Origin: Auricularia sp. M13 | Lineage: Eukaryota; Basidiomycota; Agaricomycetes; Auriculariales; Auriculariaceae | Reading direction: 5' to 3' | DNA: 64,000 nt | Assembly (NCBI GenBank): GCA_037042915.1 | Contig: CM073198.1 | Location: forward strand, 2,294,001-2,358,000 | Part shown: piece by piece, positions 39,721 through 51,040 of the stretch | Numbering within the stretch: position 1 is the stretch's first letter | Layout of the letters: each line of letters begins with the position of its first letter | Notes under the pieces: generated by a model | The model's database searches: none | Told to the model about the DNA's origin: nothing | Seen by the model: the letters and a program-made list of their open reading frames with translations, nothing else | Program-made: the position numbers and the translations under genes

Positions 39721-40533
39721 ATGCGCCTCACTGCCGTCCAGTCGCTCGTTACGTTCGCCACGCTCTTTGTAGATTTCTCGACGGCCGCAGCGCTCACACC
39801 GACTCGGACATACTTCTGGCAATCCGGTCCTAAACCACAGACAAACGCGCAGCGTCTTGCTGCTGGCCTGCCACTCCTCCGCCCTCGCAACCTGTACGGC
39901 ACTCGCACGCGCACGGCGCCTCGCCAGGTGCCTTCAGTCGGAACCACCGAGCAATGGGTGCACATAGAGCTCCATGAAACGCTCACGGGCTCGCTCAAAG
40001 GCTACCTAAGATACGACGACACCTCAATGAACATCGAGCGCTCCGACAACCCTGGGTCGTTCGTCTTCCAACGGCCCGCGCCCGACGCCTGGGACACCGC
40101 GCTCGAAGTCCAGTTCCCCAACCCGCACGCGAACAACGAGGAGGATAACGGGCGGTCCTACTTGGGCATCGCGCACATGTCGAGCCTGCTCACCGGCGGC
40201 GAGAAGACCATGGGGCCCGGCGACAGCAACTACGGCCTCCTAATCGAGACGTCGTCGCAAGGTCCGCCTGGGACACCGGCCAACGATGACATTGGGTCCG
40301 AGTCCAGCACGTTCATCGTTGATCCCGCCACGGGCGCGGTGAGCCTCGAGTGGACGAATCCAGATGGCGGCCGTGTGCCGGTCTATGTGGCCTACTGCAC
40401 AGACACAGGCACCACGCCGCTTATGCTTGTCACTGGAGACCTGGAGGCTAGCAGGGTTGCGGCTTATAATGATTTCGGGATGAATTGTGGGTTGGAATGG
40501 TCTCTCAAAATGGTTGCTTCCAGCGCGCCGTAA
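39721..40533 (+). CDS. Secreted protein of unknown function
   Basis: An intronless frame of 270 residues starting MRLTAVQSLVTFATLFVDFS, a signal peptide with likely cleavage after TAAA. The mature part begins LTPTRTYFWQSGPKPQTNAQ and RLAAGLPLLRPRNLYGTRTR, a Pro/Arg-rich start often seen in small secreted proteins of mushroom-forming fungi. A beta-rich body follows (GSLKGYLRYDDTSMNI, FIVDPATGAVSLEWTNPDGG). Only two cysteines are near the C-terminus (AYC, NCG). The frame is open upstream to 39673, but the Met at 39721 gives the signal peptide and sits 56 bp after a TATAA box. I do not recognise a catalytic domain; the ending GDLEASRVAAYNDFGMNC resembles conserved tails of basidiomycete secreted proteins without known function. 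Confidence 0.8.
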   Translation: MRLTAVQSLVTFATLFVDFSTAAALTPTRTYFWQSGPKPQTNAQRLAAGLPLLRPRNLYGTRTRTAPRQVPSVGTTEQWVHIELHETLTGSLKGYLRYDDTSMNIERSDNPGSFVFQRPAPDAWDTALEVQFPNPHANNEEDNGRSYLGIAHMSSLLTGGEKTMGPGDSNYGLLIETSSQGPPGTPANDDIGSESSTFIVDPATGAVSLEWTNPDGGRVPVYVAYCTDTGTTPLMLVTGDLEASRVAAYNDFGMNCGLEWSLKMVASSAP

Positions 40534-40877
40534 TCTCTGGGCCGCTATGTACATACTCTAATGCAGTGTTTCCTGCGCTCCGCTACTGTAGATCACACAG
40601 GGCGTCGTCCAACATGAGGAAATAGTTAATACTTTACCAGAGACTCATGGCACGCAGGCGCATTCTGCGAAAGACGAGCCCACAAGTGCAGTCAATGCTA
40701 CAACATCCAGTTTCGGCCAAACTCAGCGGCTTCGCTCCAACATGTTCCAGCGGAAATCAGACCATGTTCACTTTATGAATAATACAAAAGACCGAGAGAG
40801 GATGGAGCAGCACGGCAAGTCTACAGGGCATACGATAGTGATATGAACAAATGCGAGGTCGATGCGATGCGATGCGT
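40534..40877. other. Convergent 3' region, no gene seen
   Basis: 344 bp between the secreted-protein stop and the inferred RNR2 stop. If the RNR2 frameshift were real, the RNR2 frame would run into this region and stop at 40757. Confidence 0.5.
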
Positions 40878-42299
40878 CTAGAAGTCCTCGTCGAGCGAGA
40901 ACATCTTGAGGTTTGACGACTCGGACTTGGTGGCGCCGCCAGCGGACCCCTGCGCTGCTGAGACGTTGACGCCGGCCTTTGCGTAGTCGGACACGCGCTT
41001 CTCTCGAAGTTCGTCTTGCCCTGCAGCGAGATCATGTCCATGAAGTCGAAGGGATTCGACGAGTTGTAGTGCTTCTCGTTGCCGAGTGCGACGAGGAGGC
41101 GGTCCGCGACGAACTCGATGTACTGGTTCATCAGCTTCGAGTTCATGCCGATGAGAGAGACGGGGAGCGCGTCCGTGAGGAACTCCTGCTCGATCTTCAC
41201 AGCTTCGGTGATGATCATGCGGACGGTGTCCGGATGCGGGCGCTTGCGGAGGTGCGAGAACAGTAGGCACGCAAAGTCGGTGTGCATGCCCTCATCGCGG
41301 GAGATGAGTTCATTGGAGAACGTCAGACCCGGCATGAGGCCACGCTTCTTGAGCCAAAAGATGCTGGCGAAGGAGCCGCTGAAGAAAATGCCTTCAACGG
41401 CGGCGAAGGCGATGAGGCGTTCGCCGAACGTCGAGTCCTTGTCCGAGATCCAGCGCAGTGCCCACTCGGCCTTGCGCTTGATGCACGGGATAGTCTCGAT
41501 GGCGTCAAACAGGTGCTCGCGGCGCGCCTGGTCCTTGATGTAGGTGTCGATGAGGAGCGAGTATGTCTCGGAGTGGATGTTCTCCCTGCACGCGTCACAC
41601 GAACCGGATCAGCCACGGCGCGCGTGTACGCGTTTCGGCCGAACTACTCACATCATGATTTGGAAGCCATAGAAGCAGCGCGCCTCTGCGCACTGGACCT
41701 CGTTCGAGAAACGCTCGACGAGGTTTTCGTTGACGATGCCGTCGGACGCGGCGAAGAACGCGAGGATGTGGGAGATGAAGTGGCGCTCGTTGTCGTTGAG
41801 CTTGTTTTCCCAGTCGTGAGCGTCCTTGGAGAGGTCCATCTCCTCGGCCGTCCAGAACGAAGCCTCGGCTGCAAACGCGTCGACGCGTCAACACCGACGC
41901 GTGACAAACCGACGTGACGCGGCGCAACTCACCCTTCTTGTACATTTGCCATATCTGAGGTGGAAAGACGCGTCAGTCGCGTGGGCACGCGTCGTTGTAG
42001 TTACTGACCTCGTGGTACTGGATGGGGAAGAGGACGAAGCGACGGCGCGACTCGGTCAGGAGCGGCTCGTCCTTCTCGTCGAGGTCGACGTCGCCAACAA
42101 ACTTGCGTCCGCTCCCTAGCCGAGAGACGGGCGCAGCCTTGGGCGCCACGGGCTGCGCGTCCTCATCGTCCGACTGGAGGTCGAACTTGAGTTTGGTGCC
42201 CTTGATGGGCGTGTTGAGGGACATGTCGCTGAGCGCAGCCGCCGCCTTCTTAGACGGCGTCTCGGTCAGGAGGGCAGAGGCGGGGATGGTGGCGGCCAT
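40878..42299 (-). CDS. RNR2: Ribonucleotide reductase small subunit, with apparent 1-nt frameshift near the C-terminus
   Basis: Class I ribonucleotide reductase small chain (R2), which holds the di-iron tyrosyl radical and makes dNTP precursors. It starts [20 protein letters not shown] with the regulatory N-terminal extension. Then [61 protein letters not shown] (radical Tyr and ligand region), [51 protein letters not shown]. The C-terminus [11 protein letters not shown] to FSLDEDF is the R1-docking tail. Introns are seen at about 41910-42010, 41585-41655 and 41929-41960. At about 41000-41010 the frame shifts: ISLQGKTNF is followed by ERSACP in frame, while [12 protein letters not shown] continues in another frame. 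One base appears missing; there is no room for an intron. Sequence error or true mutation cannot be told apart here. Confidence 0.9.
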
Positions 42300-42698
42300 G
42301 AGAGAGTGTGCGCGTGTGGTTGGGAGACGGAGTCGGAGAAAAATGTGCGTCGGAGCTTCAAAGCGTGAAGTTGATTCTTAAGCTGATCTCTGTTACGTAA
42401 TCACACGATTCTCTCAGTGCTGCTCAGAGCCAGAAATTCCCACGAGTTAATCTAGTCATGACCGTGCATTTCACACAGCATTCGGCTAAGACTTCAGACG
42501 CTCGCGGTTGTCCACCAAGTCGAGCTCGGAGACTGTGGCAGCAGATAAGAATGCGTCAACTGCAGATCACCAAAGGTTCGAAAACTCCAGCGTGTTAAGC
42601 GAATAATGTAATGCAAAGCAAAGCAAAGTGCATGTTGACGCATGTGCGGCGGATCATACAGACCATGGCATAGGGCGCGTACAACGAATGCGATACTT
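42300..42698. other. Intergenic region upstream of RNR2
   Basis: 399 bp between the eL22 stop and the RNR2 start, both on the minus strand. It holds the RNR2 promoter and the eL22 3' UTR. Direct GCAAA-type repeats (gcaaagcaaagcaaag, about 42613) are the only visible structure. Confidence 0.5.
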
Positions 42699-43245
42699 TT
42701 ACTCGTCGTCCTCAGCATCCTCATCCTGGGCGATGTTGAAGAAGCGGAGCTCGTAGTTGTCCTTCGACGACGCGACGACACTAACAGCGATGAGCTGAAT
42801 GCCGGCTATTAAGAAATGAAACTCACCGAATCCAGTCGCGCATGCTGTTCTTCTTTAAGAAGCGCTTCGTCAGGTACTTGATGTACCGCTTGGAGAGCGG
42901 GATGGAAGACGTGACAGAGAGCTTGTTCTCCGCTGCATAATGCCATAGCAATGAGCATCTGCTCATGAGCGCAATACGCAAAACTCACGTTCGCGCTTGA
43001 TCTTGATCTTGTCACCAAGCTGGCCAGGCTTGCCCTCGACCTTGATGTTCTCCTGGAGGAACTTTTCGTAGGCGGGCGCGTCAAAGACACCGCCGTTGGC
43101 CGGGCGCGAGTAGTCGATGATGTACTTGTGCGCAGGCTTGCCGGCCGCGGACTTGGACTGCTTGACGACGGGGGCCTTGGGCTGGAGCAGAGCGTACGCG
43201 TCAGCCTACTGAGAAGGTGCTCAGCAAAGCCGACGAGCGTACCAT
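42699..43245 (-). CDS. RPL22: 60S ribosomal protein L22 (eL22)
   Basis: Large-subunit ribosomal protein of 135 residues from four exons: ATG (43243-43245), 42989-43205, 42827-42932 and 42699-42780, summing to 408 nt. The protein reads [18 protein letters not shown]..., [80 protein letters not shown], matching eL22. As in RPS28, the first intron directly follows the start codon. Here it is only 37 nt (GTACGC to AGTAG) with a CTGAG-type branch site. Without splicing, the frame from this ATG hits TGA after 14 codons. The acidic C-terminus is normal for the family. Confidence 0.95.
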
Positions 43246-43865
43246 CTTGAGGGCCGAGGAGGAGGAGGAAGAGAGGAGGGTGTGATGATTTGTGGACGGC
43301 TGTTGCCGGTATAACTAGGTTTCGTTCGCGACCGTACAGTTCAGGCGAATGAGACCGACTTGGAGTGCGAGATCTTCTGGAAATGCACTGTCATGCTCTC
43401 ACTATCATATATATAGTCTGTAGAGACTGGTCGCGCAGTCAGACACACTCATATTTGATTCCAGTTTGCGAGCGACCGACAATGCCCATCTCATTCTCTT
43501 GTCAACCTCCTCATGAGAACAGCTCAGACATACGGTATGCCACGTCTCTGGGCGTGCCACAGCATGTAGACATAAAGTATGAATATATGAATGCCGTTGC
43601 TCATTCTGAATCAATCCGAGACCGTACCATTTCCTCTTAAGCCCACTCTCTACATTCTATCGAGACTCTCAACCTCGTCCTGTGCCCTGGATAGCAAGTG
43701 GCACTCGAAGTTCGCAGGTGCCAGGCAGGTGCTCAGGCTCGACGCGAACACGGAACTCGCCGAGTACAGCAGCCCCCATTTTTCTTCTCGTTCAACCGCC
43801 TCTGTCGCACGGACGCGCTCTTTGGATACCGCGTCGCCCGTGAAGCACTCGTTCAGGCGTAAAAT
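43246..43865. promoter_or_regulatory. Divergent upstream region of RPL22 and CBF5
   Basis: 620 bp between two divergent genes of ribosome synthesis. A polypurine GGAGGAGGAGG tract (43256-43270), read on the minus strand as CTCTCTTCCTCCTCC, lies in the RPL22 leader and resembles the pyrimidine-rich leaders of ribosomal-protein genes. No snoRNA could be identified with confidence. Confidence 0.5.
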
Positions 43866-45686
43866 ATGTCGACAAAGCTGTCCAAGCACGCCGTCGCCGA
43901 GGCGCAGCTTGCAGGCGACTTTGCCGTAAAACCCGAGTCGTCGTCCGCGACGCCCAAGCTCGACACGTCCAACTGGCCCCTGCTCCTCAAAAACTATGAC
44001 AAGCTCCTTGTCCGCACCGCCCACTTTACGCCCATCCCTATGGGATGCAGTCCCTTGAAGCGCGATATTACTAGCTATGTTAAGTGGGTGGCATTCTCTC
44101 GTATTTTCGTTCGAGTTCGCGTGCTAACGCGCCCCGTGGCTGTAGGTCTGGTGTCATTAATCTCGACAAGCCCTCCAACCCGTCGTCGCACGAAGTCGTC
44201 GCTTGGTTGCGCCGCATCCTCCGCGTCGACAAAACTGGCCATTCAGGCACGCTCGACCCCAAAGTCACTGGCTGCCTCATCGTCTGCATTGACCGCGCAA
44301 CGCGTCTCGTAAAGAGCCAACAAGGCGCAGGCAAGTCGTTCAATTGCTATAGCGTCAGTCTTTTTCTCACCGTTCACTAGGAAAGGAATACGTCTGCGTT
44401 CTGCGTTTGCACGCTGCTCTTCCGGACCCCCACGCACTTCCTCGCGCAATGGAGACCCTCACTGGCGCGCTGTTCCAGCGTCCGCCTCTTATTTCTGCCG
44501 TAAAACGTCAATTGCGTGTTCGCACAATCTACAGCTCCACGCTGATAGAATTCGACAATGACCGCAACCTGGCTGTTTTCCATGTTAGCTGCGAGGCCGG
44601 CACATACATTCGGTATGCATCATTTGGATGATCACCCCAGTCTCAGTGGTATTGACACGGTGTTGTAGTACATTGTGCGTGCACTTGGGTCTGATACTTG
44701 GTGTCGGCGGCCACATGCAAGAGCTCCGTCGCGTCCGTTCCGGTGCCCTCTCCGAGAACGACGAGATGGTGACCATGCATGACGTGCTGGACGCGCAGTG
44801 GACATACGACAACACACGCGATGGTAAGCTGGGAAACTGCATTGCCCGGATCAGCTAAAATGAATTTCGCAGAGTCGTACTTGCGGAGAGTAATCAAGCC
44901 TCTCGAGACATTGCTCGTGGGCTATAAGCGCATAGTAGTCAAGGACAGCGCTGTGAATGCCGTCTGCTACGGCGCGAAGCTCATGATCCCTGGTCTCCTT
45001 CGCTATGAAGATGATATCGCCTTGCACGAAGAGGTCGTGCTCATGACCACCAAGGGCGAGGCGATCGCCCTGGCCATTGCGCAAATGACCACAGTCGAGC
45101 TGGCCACCTGCTCTCACGGCGTTGTCGCGAAGGTCAAGCGCTGTATCATGGAGCGCGACACCTACCCGCGTCGCTGGTACGTTTGCTCCAATTCGCACGT
45201 ATACCATTGGGTTGACGCTCGCTGTCCAGGGGCTTGGGTCCGAAAGCGTTGGAAAAGAAGAAGCTCATCAAGGACGGCAAGCTCTCCAAGTTCGGCGAGA
45301 AGATCGACGGCGTCACGCCCGCGGACTGGTCGAAGGACTACGTCGACTACGATCGCGACCCGCAGCCCGTAGCGAGCGCGTCCATGTCCACCACCGTAGT
45401 CGAGACTGCCAACGCGACGATAACCACGACGAACATCGAGGAGGTCGAGGTCGAGTCCAAGGACAAGAAGCGCAAGCGCAAGTCCGAGGCGGCGGATGGT
45501 GCGGAGGAGACCGCGGAGGACCGCGCAGAGCGTAAGAAGCGGAAAAAGGAGGCCAAGGCGGCGAAGGAGGAGGGCGGCGATGCGAGCATGGTGGTGGATG
45601 AGGACGAGGACGAGGCTGAGAAGAAGAGACGGAAGAAGGAGAAGAAGGAAAAGAAAGAGCGGGAGAAGGCGGAGAGGGGTAGCTAG
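43866..45686 (+). CDS. CBF5: H/ACA RNP pseudouridine synthase CBF5 (dyskerin)
   Basis: Catalytic subunit of H/ACA snoRNPs, which convert uridine to pseudouridine in rRNA in the nucleolus. It starts [20 protein letters not shown]; the N-terminal extension has [20 protein letters not shown] and [20 protein letters not shown]. The catalytic TruB-type core is [20 protein letters not shown] and [19 protein letters not shown], with the catalytic Asp in GTLDP. Then [37 protein letters not shown] (split by an intron) and [14 protein letters not shown] domain follows ([20 protein letters not shown] to [20 protein letters not shown]). The Lys/Glu-rich tail ([12 protein letters not shown] through [15 protein letters not shown]) is the usual nucleolar-targeting end. 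Introns lie at about 44084-44146, 44340-44393, 44613-44670, 44824-44872 and 45179-45230. Confidence 0.95.
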
Positions 45687-45875
45687 GCTCGCTGCACGTA
45701 CGTTGACTTCTCTTGCACTAACTACATACTGTCAAAATTACATGCGTGAGTATTCACCAGTATCTGCAAGTTCATTTAAAGTCGTTCAAATCCCAAAGTG
45801 CCAACTTCAGATACTCGGAGTTGTCGACGTTGTTGAGTCTGTCCCTGCGTAGGCTACCATCTACGACCCTAAGCT

Positions 45876-47376
45876 TCACTCTGGCTTCATTGATTCACAT
45901 CTATATGCGAAAATCCCAAATCCAAATCCATTGGAGAAAACTAAAACATCGTACCGGGACGTGCTGGCTGTAATCAAAGAGTGGCATGCGCATGCGCAAT
46001 ACTCAAGTCCAAGTGTCCAATACCCAATTATATCATGAGCAATCCAGTCATCTAGAACAGCGAGCGCGGCGGCCACGAAGAGACCGAAGCCTGCTGTTGT
46101 GGCACGGCCTGCACCGTTGTCGGGTGTGGTGGGAGCGGCGGAGGTGGTGCCGTTGACCTCCTTCGCGAGCGTCTGGAAGGCCGAGTACGAGCGCGAGCCC
46201 TTCTCATTGGTGTTGACGGAGAAGACCATGCCCTTGCCGCAGTGGCCCGTCTGGCCGCAGTAGAAGTACAGCGGCGCGGTGTCGTTGACGGTCACCGTGA
46301 ACTTGGGGAACTCAGTCGAGCCGGCAGCGACGGGCATGAAGCCGGAGTCGATCGAGCTGCCGCCGATGAGCGCAGAGATGGGCGTGCACGGCGCAGCGAA
46401 CGACGACTGGACGACGGAGTGGTTCTTGCTCTGGAACTCGAAGACGATGCGGTCACGCGGCTTGGCAACGACGTGGGGCGGGTCGAAGACGAGCTGGTTG
46501 TCCTTGCCGACAACAACCTTAATCTCCTCGCCATCGAGCGACGCGGGAGTCGGGTCGGGAGAGTTGGGGTAGGACGCGTACGTCGTAGTCCAGGTCGAGG
46601 TGCCGAGCGTGATCACGTCCGTCTTAGTCGCGGCAGTCTCAGCAGGCGGGATGGTGATGCCAGAGTAGGTCGGCTCCGGAACGACAGGAACGATGGCATC
46701 CGTCGGGGTGCTGTCAGCCGGGGGCGCGAGAGGCTGGTCGGCGGCGCTGGCGATTGCCTTGGCCTTGAAGTTGTCGAACGACTTCTCACCAGTTGCCGGG
46801 CAGTTGATAGCAAAGACCATCCCCTTCTTGCAGTGCGAGTTCGGCGTGTGGTTGGCCTGCGAACAGTAGAACCACAGCGGCACGCTCTCCGTGACAGTGT
46901 ACTATAATAGGACGCGGGTTTAGAAGGTGTACTTCAAAGCGATGCTATTGTTTCGACATGCCTTGACAGTCGGGAAATCGGCTTCAGCAAGGCCTGCAGC
47001 GACCGGCTGGCTGTCATCCGTTTCAGAGACTCGTGCGTCGACGCCACAACAGAAAGCACTGTGCTTACAAGTCGGTCTTGAAACCGCCATCCACGGGGCC
47101 GCAGGGGTCTGCGAACGAAGACTGGATCACACTGTGGTTCTTGCTCGTCTGCAAAAGCACGCGCAATCAGCATCAACCAAGCGTTCCGCGATCGACCTCG
47201 AAACTTACGAATTGGAAAATGACTTCATCGCCGATGTCTGCGAAGATGGCTACGGGGTTGAAAGCGAGCTTGCCGCCGTCGCCGACCTTGATGGTGTGGG
47301 TTTTGGCGCGCTTGGCCTGAGGCAAGGCGAGCACAGAGGCCACAAAAGTGAGGAAGAGGGGGGAGAAGGCCAGCAT
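45876..47376 (-). CDS. Secreted two-domain cupredoxin, probably GPI-anchored
   Basis: Starts MLAFSPLFLTFVASVLALPQ, a signal peptide. Domain 1: HTIKVGDGGKLAFNPVAIFA with F-Q-F-strand, then SFADPCGP-like and SVPLWFYCSQANHTPNSHCK followed by GMVFAIN. Domain 2: VVVGKDNQLVFDPPHVVAKP, FEFQSKNHSVVQSSFAAPC, APLYFYCGQTGHCGKGMVFS. In each domain His, Cys, His and Met sit at the positions of a type 1 copper site (NHS, YC, NH or GH, GM). A Thr/Pro-rich linker separates the domains. The end SAAPTTPDNGAGRATTAGFG plus a hydrophobic stretch (LFVAAALAVL) looks like a GPI signal, but the open frame continues about 50 more residues, so the last exon may be mis-terminated. Such extracellular serine/threonine-rich blue-copper-like proteins are common in basidiomycete cell walls. 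Confidence 0.82.
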
Positions 47377-48624
47377 CGTCAAGACGTTTGTAGTGGATTT
47401 GGGTGATGAATGTCAAATTCGTGGGCTGCGAAACGCGCTGCAGTCAGTACAATATGCATACACGGGCTGAGATTTGGCTGGCGTACGGCGTAAAAGCTGC
47501 TAGCAGTGTCAGGCCGATTGCGCTGGGCAAAGGCAGGTAACGGAAAGGGAGTGCGGGTAGAGGGTGGGAGGGAAGAAGGGGAGATGAGGTTCAGGTCCGC
47601 CTTGACAACAGCTTTATACTTTCCATCATCCGGTGCAACAAAAGAACGAGTCCGACATCCCCGGTCTTGGTCCCCGTCAGCTCCAAGAGCCTATGCAATG
47701 CTGCTTTTCCATGTCTAAATGCGCTGTCTGCCTCGAACCTTGTTCCTTGGCTGTGCTGGGCATTCAGCCTGCAGGCCTGTGCTCAAACTCGAGCAGTGCT
47801 TGGTCGATCCGCAAAAATCGCGCACTGACCTTCCCCTTCGGGACAAGCAAGAACGCGACGATGCTGGACGCTGGAAACCTCTTACGCTTGTCGTCGGCCC
47901 AGCTTCGTGGATATCTTGAGGTCTCCAGGGTGCCTGACGTGTCGTCCTAGAGACAACTTCGACTAGACTTCGACACGCGTTCACCGTGTGTTCGCCGCAG
48001 CTTATTCGTTCCAGTCTATTCTGTCAACGGGGTCAATGACAGACCGTCCTGCTACAGCTATGAATAAGCTATTATCGCTGCTGTCATGTCACCGGCCTCT
48101 ATGAGCGGTTGTTCAAGCGCTATTCGAGGCCCTCATCGACACACGGGGAAAACTTGCTTCACGTCGTCTGCTAGTCTGGTTCAAGCCATCAGCTTTGACA
48201 TTATCAAACCAGTATGTAGCGCCTTCTTGCACTCTTGTTCTGCGTTTAACAAGCTTTCAGTCTTAGCACTGGAACATGCACATCGAGAAAGTTACACTGC
48301 GCTCTATGTCGGTGATGCATGCCAGCATTTTGTTACACAGAGATTGACCCTTTCTATTGACTATTAGACTACTGTCGTCCAATTGGGCTCACTCGTTGCT
48401 CGCTCCGTCCGCTCGTGTGCTGTTTTTACTCGAAATGGCTGCCGGCACGTGATACGCGCAGGCAGAACATCGCTGCTCTGGTCTTCCTGCGGGGGCATGA
48501 CCAATGGCCCACTCTTCGCGGCACAACTTTGAACGTCTCTTAAACCATTTCCAGGGGTACATCCGCCCCAGTATAAGGGACATCCACGTTACCGTTCCGA
48601 GTTCGCCCCCCATCCGCAGACGAC
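47377..48624. other. Intergenic region, no gene seen; promoters of cupredoxin and HGD copy 1
   Basis: 1.25 kb between divergent genes. A TATAAAG motif on the minus strand (47612-47618) and a gtataagg on the plus strand (48571-48578, 47 bp before the HGD1 ATG) are plausible TATA boxes. Open frames in between have no recognisable content. Confidence 0.45.
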
Positions 48625-51040
48625 ATGTTGGCGTTTAGCATCCGTCCCATGGCCCTGCGCGCTGTGAAACGCTTCGACCAGATTGTAACAATGGTACGCT
48701 GGGCCCACGCTCTCGTCGTATAGCTGTGCGCTTACGCGGCGCTCGCAAGACTTGTCGCCGGACTGTGGTTTCCTATACCGCGCCGAAGGGTTTCACTACC
48801 ACCCCTTCGGACTTGGATCCCTACAGGTACCAGGTACTTGCGAATAGCCTTTCGTCTTCGAGCGTCTCTCATGTGAGTAGGTCGGCTTCGGCAATCGATT
48901 TGCTAGCGAGGCAATGTGCATCGGAAGTATGCGTTGCTACTATCTCCCCGGCTCAACGCTTTCTAGTCCGGGAACGCTTCCAGACGCTCAGAATAGCCCT
49001 CAGAAATGCAAGTACGACCTATACGCTGAACAAGTCCGTCCATTCGTCGCGCGCCCGACCGACTGCAAACGCAACCCTGTAGATGACAGGAACCGCATTT
49101 GTCGCCCCTCGAGCCCAAAACCAGAACGCGTCTGTTTCATTCATTCATTGCTGCTCTGCTTCTCCGGCTTAATGTCTTTATTCTAGTTGGCTGTACCGCA
49201 TTCGCCCGGCTGTCGCTCATCAAGGGTTCACGCAACTCCCTGCAAATCCGGATGTTCGCTTCGTTCCTCCATTTCCCGTCTCCCCGCATTGTGCTGACGC
49301 TACCCTACCAAGATTGAGTCGAACTTCTCCCCTCTGAACCCCAGAGTGCATGTTAGTCCCACGCAGCTCGCATGGCGGCCGTTCGATGTCCCGTCGGACC
49401 CTGTGGAGTTTCCCTCGTCTATCAAGACATTGACGGGAAACGGAGATCCCACGTCGCGGGAAGGGCTGGCCATCCACCAGTACGCATGCACCAAGTCCAT
49501 GGGCAATACGGCGTTTGTCAATAACGATGGGGTACGCCCATTCACCGATGCTTTCTGCGGTAGTTGATTACTGTGTCAAAGGACATGATGATTCTTCCAG
49601 TGGAGGGTCGCTTGGACATCCAGGTACGTGTTTCATCTCTAGTTGCCTGCCTTGCAGACTTGCTGCACATAACCCACAAACGCGCGTAGACTGAATATGG
49701 AAAACTCATGGTCCGTCCTGGGGAGATATTCGTCGTCCAGCGCGGCATCCGCTTCAAGGTCATTCTTCCTGATGGGATCGGGCGGGGATGTGCGTTTCCC
49801 AATACTCCTGCGCTCGATACATTTTGACGCTTTTCCAGACGTGCAAGAGATATTTGGTTCACACTTCGAACTACCAGAGCTCGGTCCGTTGGGCGCCAAC
49901 GGTCTCGCGAACCCCCGTGACTTCGAATTCCCGATTGCCAGCTTCGATGTGGACCAAAGCCCGTGGGATGGTGAGTTTCACCAACTCAAATGTCATAACA
50001 CTGGTGCTGAAGCTGCTAATAGTCGTCTACAAGTTAGTACTACTCGGAGCACCCTCCCACATCCGGCAGCTATTCAACTAGTTGCACAGGCTCTGCGGGC
50101 AGTACTTTGTTTGCAAGCAGGAGCACACTCCATTTGATGTCGTCGCATGGCATGGAAAGTACGTCCAGGACGATCGTGTGGAAAATAAGGATTACTCACC
50201 GGCTTGCAGCTATGTCCCATACAAATACGCGTTGGAGAAGTTCATCAATGTCGGATCCATTTCAAAGGTAGCTACCTGGACCAAAATACCTGATGTGAGC
50301 GTTCTGATGCTCGGCAGGACCATATGGACCCGTCTATTTTTTGTGTTCTCACGGCCAAGTCCAAAACACCCGGCCATCCCCTTGTCGATTTCTGATCTTT
50401 AGTCCGCGCTGGGACGTCGCAAGTCAGACGTATCGTCCACCCGTGAGTAATTCTTGCCAGATTCTGTGGTTTCTGTTCCCTCATCGTCATCAGTACTACC
50501 ACCGGAACAGCTCCACGGAATTTATGGGACTTCTATACGGCGCCTACGGAGGGAGGAGCGACGAGTTTCTGCCCGGCGGCGCGAGCTATGAGACTGGCTT
50601 CTGTCCTCATGGCGTTGCGTACGAAGAATTCAAGGAGGCCAGCGAGATGGACCTGCAACCGATGAGAATCTCTGAAGGCTCAATTGGTGTGCACATCTAT
50701 GACACTCGCAGATATCAATATACTCATACCATTGCACGGGATAGCCTTCATGATGGAATCATCTAGTGAGTCGGGGCCTGTGTGGACTTTCCCGTTTGTG
50801 GCTACTGATGCCGCGGGATGTAGTGATGTTTACATTGACGGACTATGCCATGAAGCGCTCCGGAAAGTTGCACGGTGAGCCCTGTGTTGGTAGCATTCTG
50901 AAGTAACTATTATGACCGTGACACCCGCAGAGCACAACCCCAAGATGTGGGATAACCTGAAGGGCCAGTTTGTCAACCATCTCGACCAGGTCAACGCGGA
51001 CCTTCAGGCCCAAGGCCTGCCACCTCTATCTCGGTCTTGA
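48625..51040 (+). CDS. hmgA: Homogentisate 1,2-dioxygenase, tandem copy 1
   Basis: Fe(II) cupin-like dioxygenase that opens the ring of homogentisate to maleylacetoacetate in tyrosine/phenylalanine breakdown. Blocks in splice order: [17 protein letters not shown] (basic N-terminus), [160 protein letters not shown], then a 10-nt micro-exon (50023-50032), [20 protein letters not shown] and iron-ligand region [16 protein letters not shown] with PHG. It ends [14 protein letters not shown]...LSRS. All iron ligands (His and Glu of YHRNxxTEFMG, His of CPHG) are present. About 14 short introns. Confidence 0.92.
50023..50032 (+). other. 10-nt micro-exon of HGD copy 1
   Basis: The segment TCGTCTACAA is flanked by acceptor AATAG and donor GTTAGT. 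It completes codons to give W-D-V-V-Y-K-L-C-G-Q, joining SPWD to LCGQYF. The second HGD copy has the same exon. Confidence 0.7.

Noticed and set aside
46242-46907. 221-codon plus-strand frame
   Set aside because: Antisense of the cupredoxin gene; Arg/Asp-rich shadow composition.
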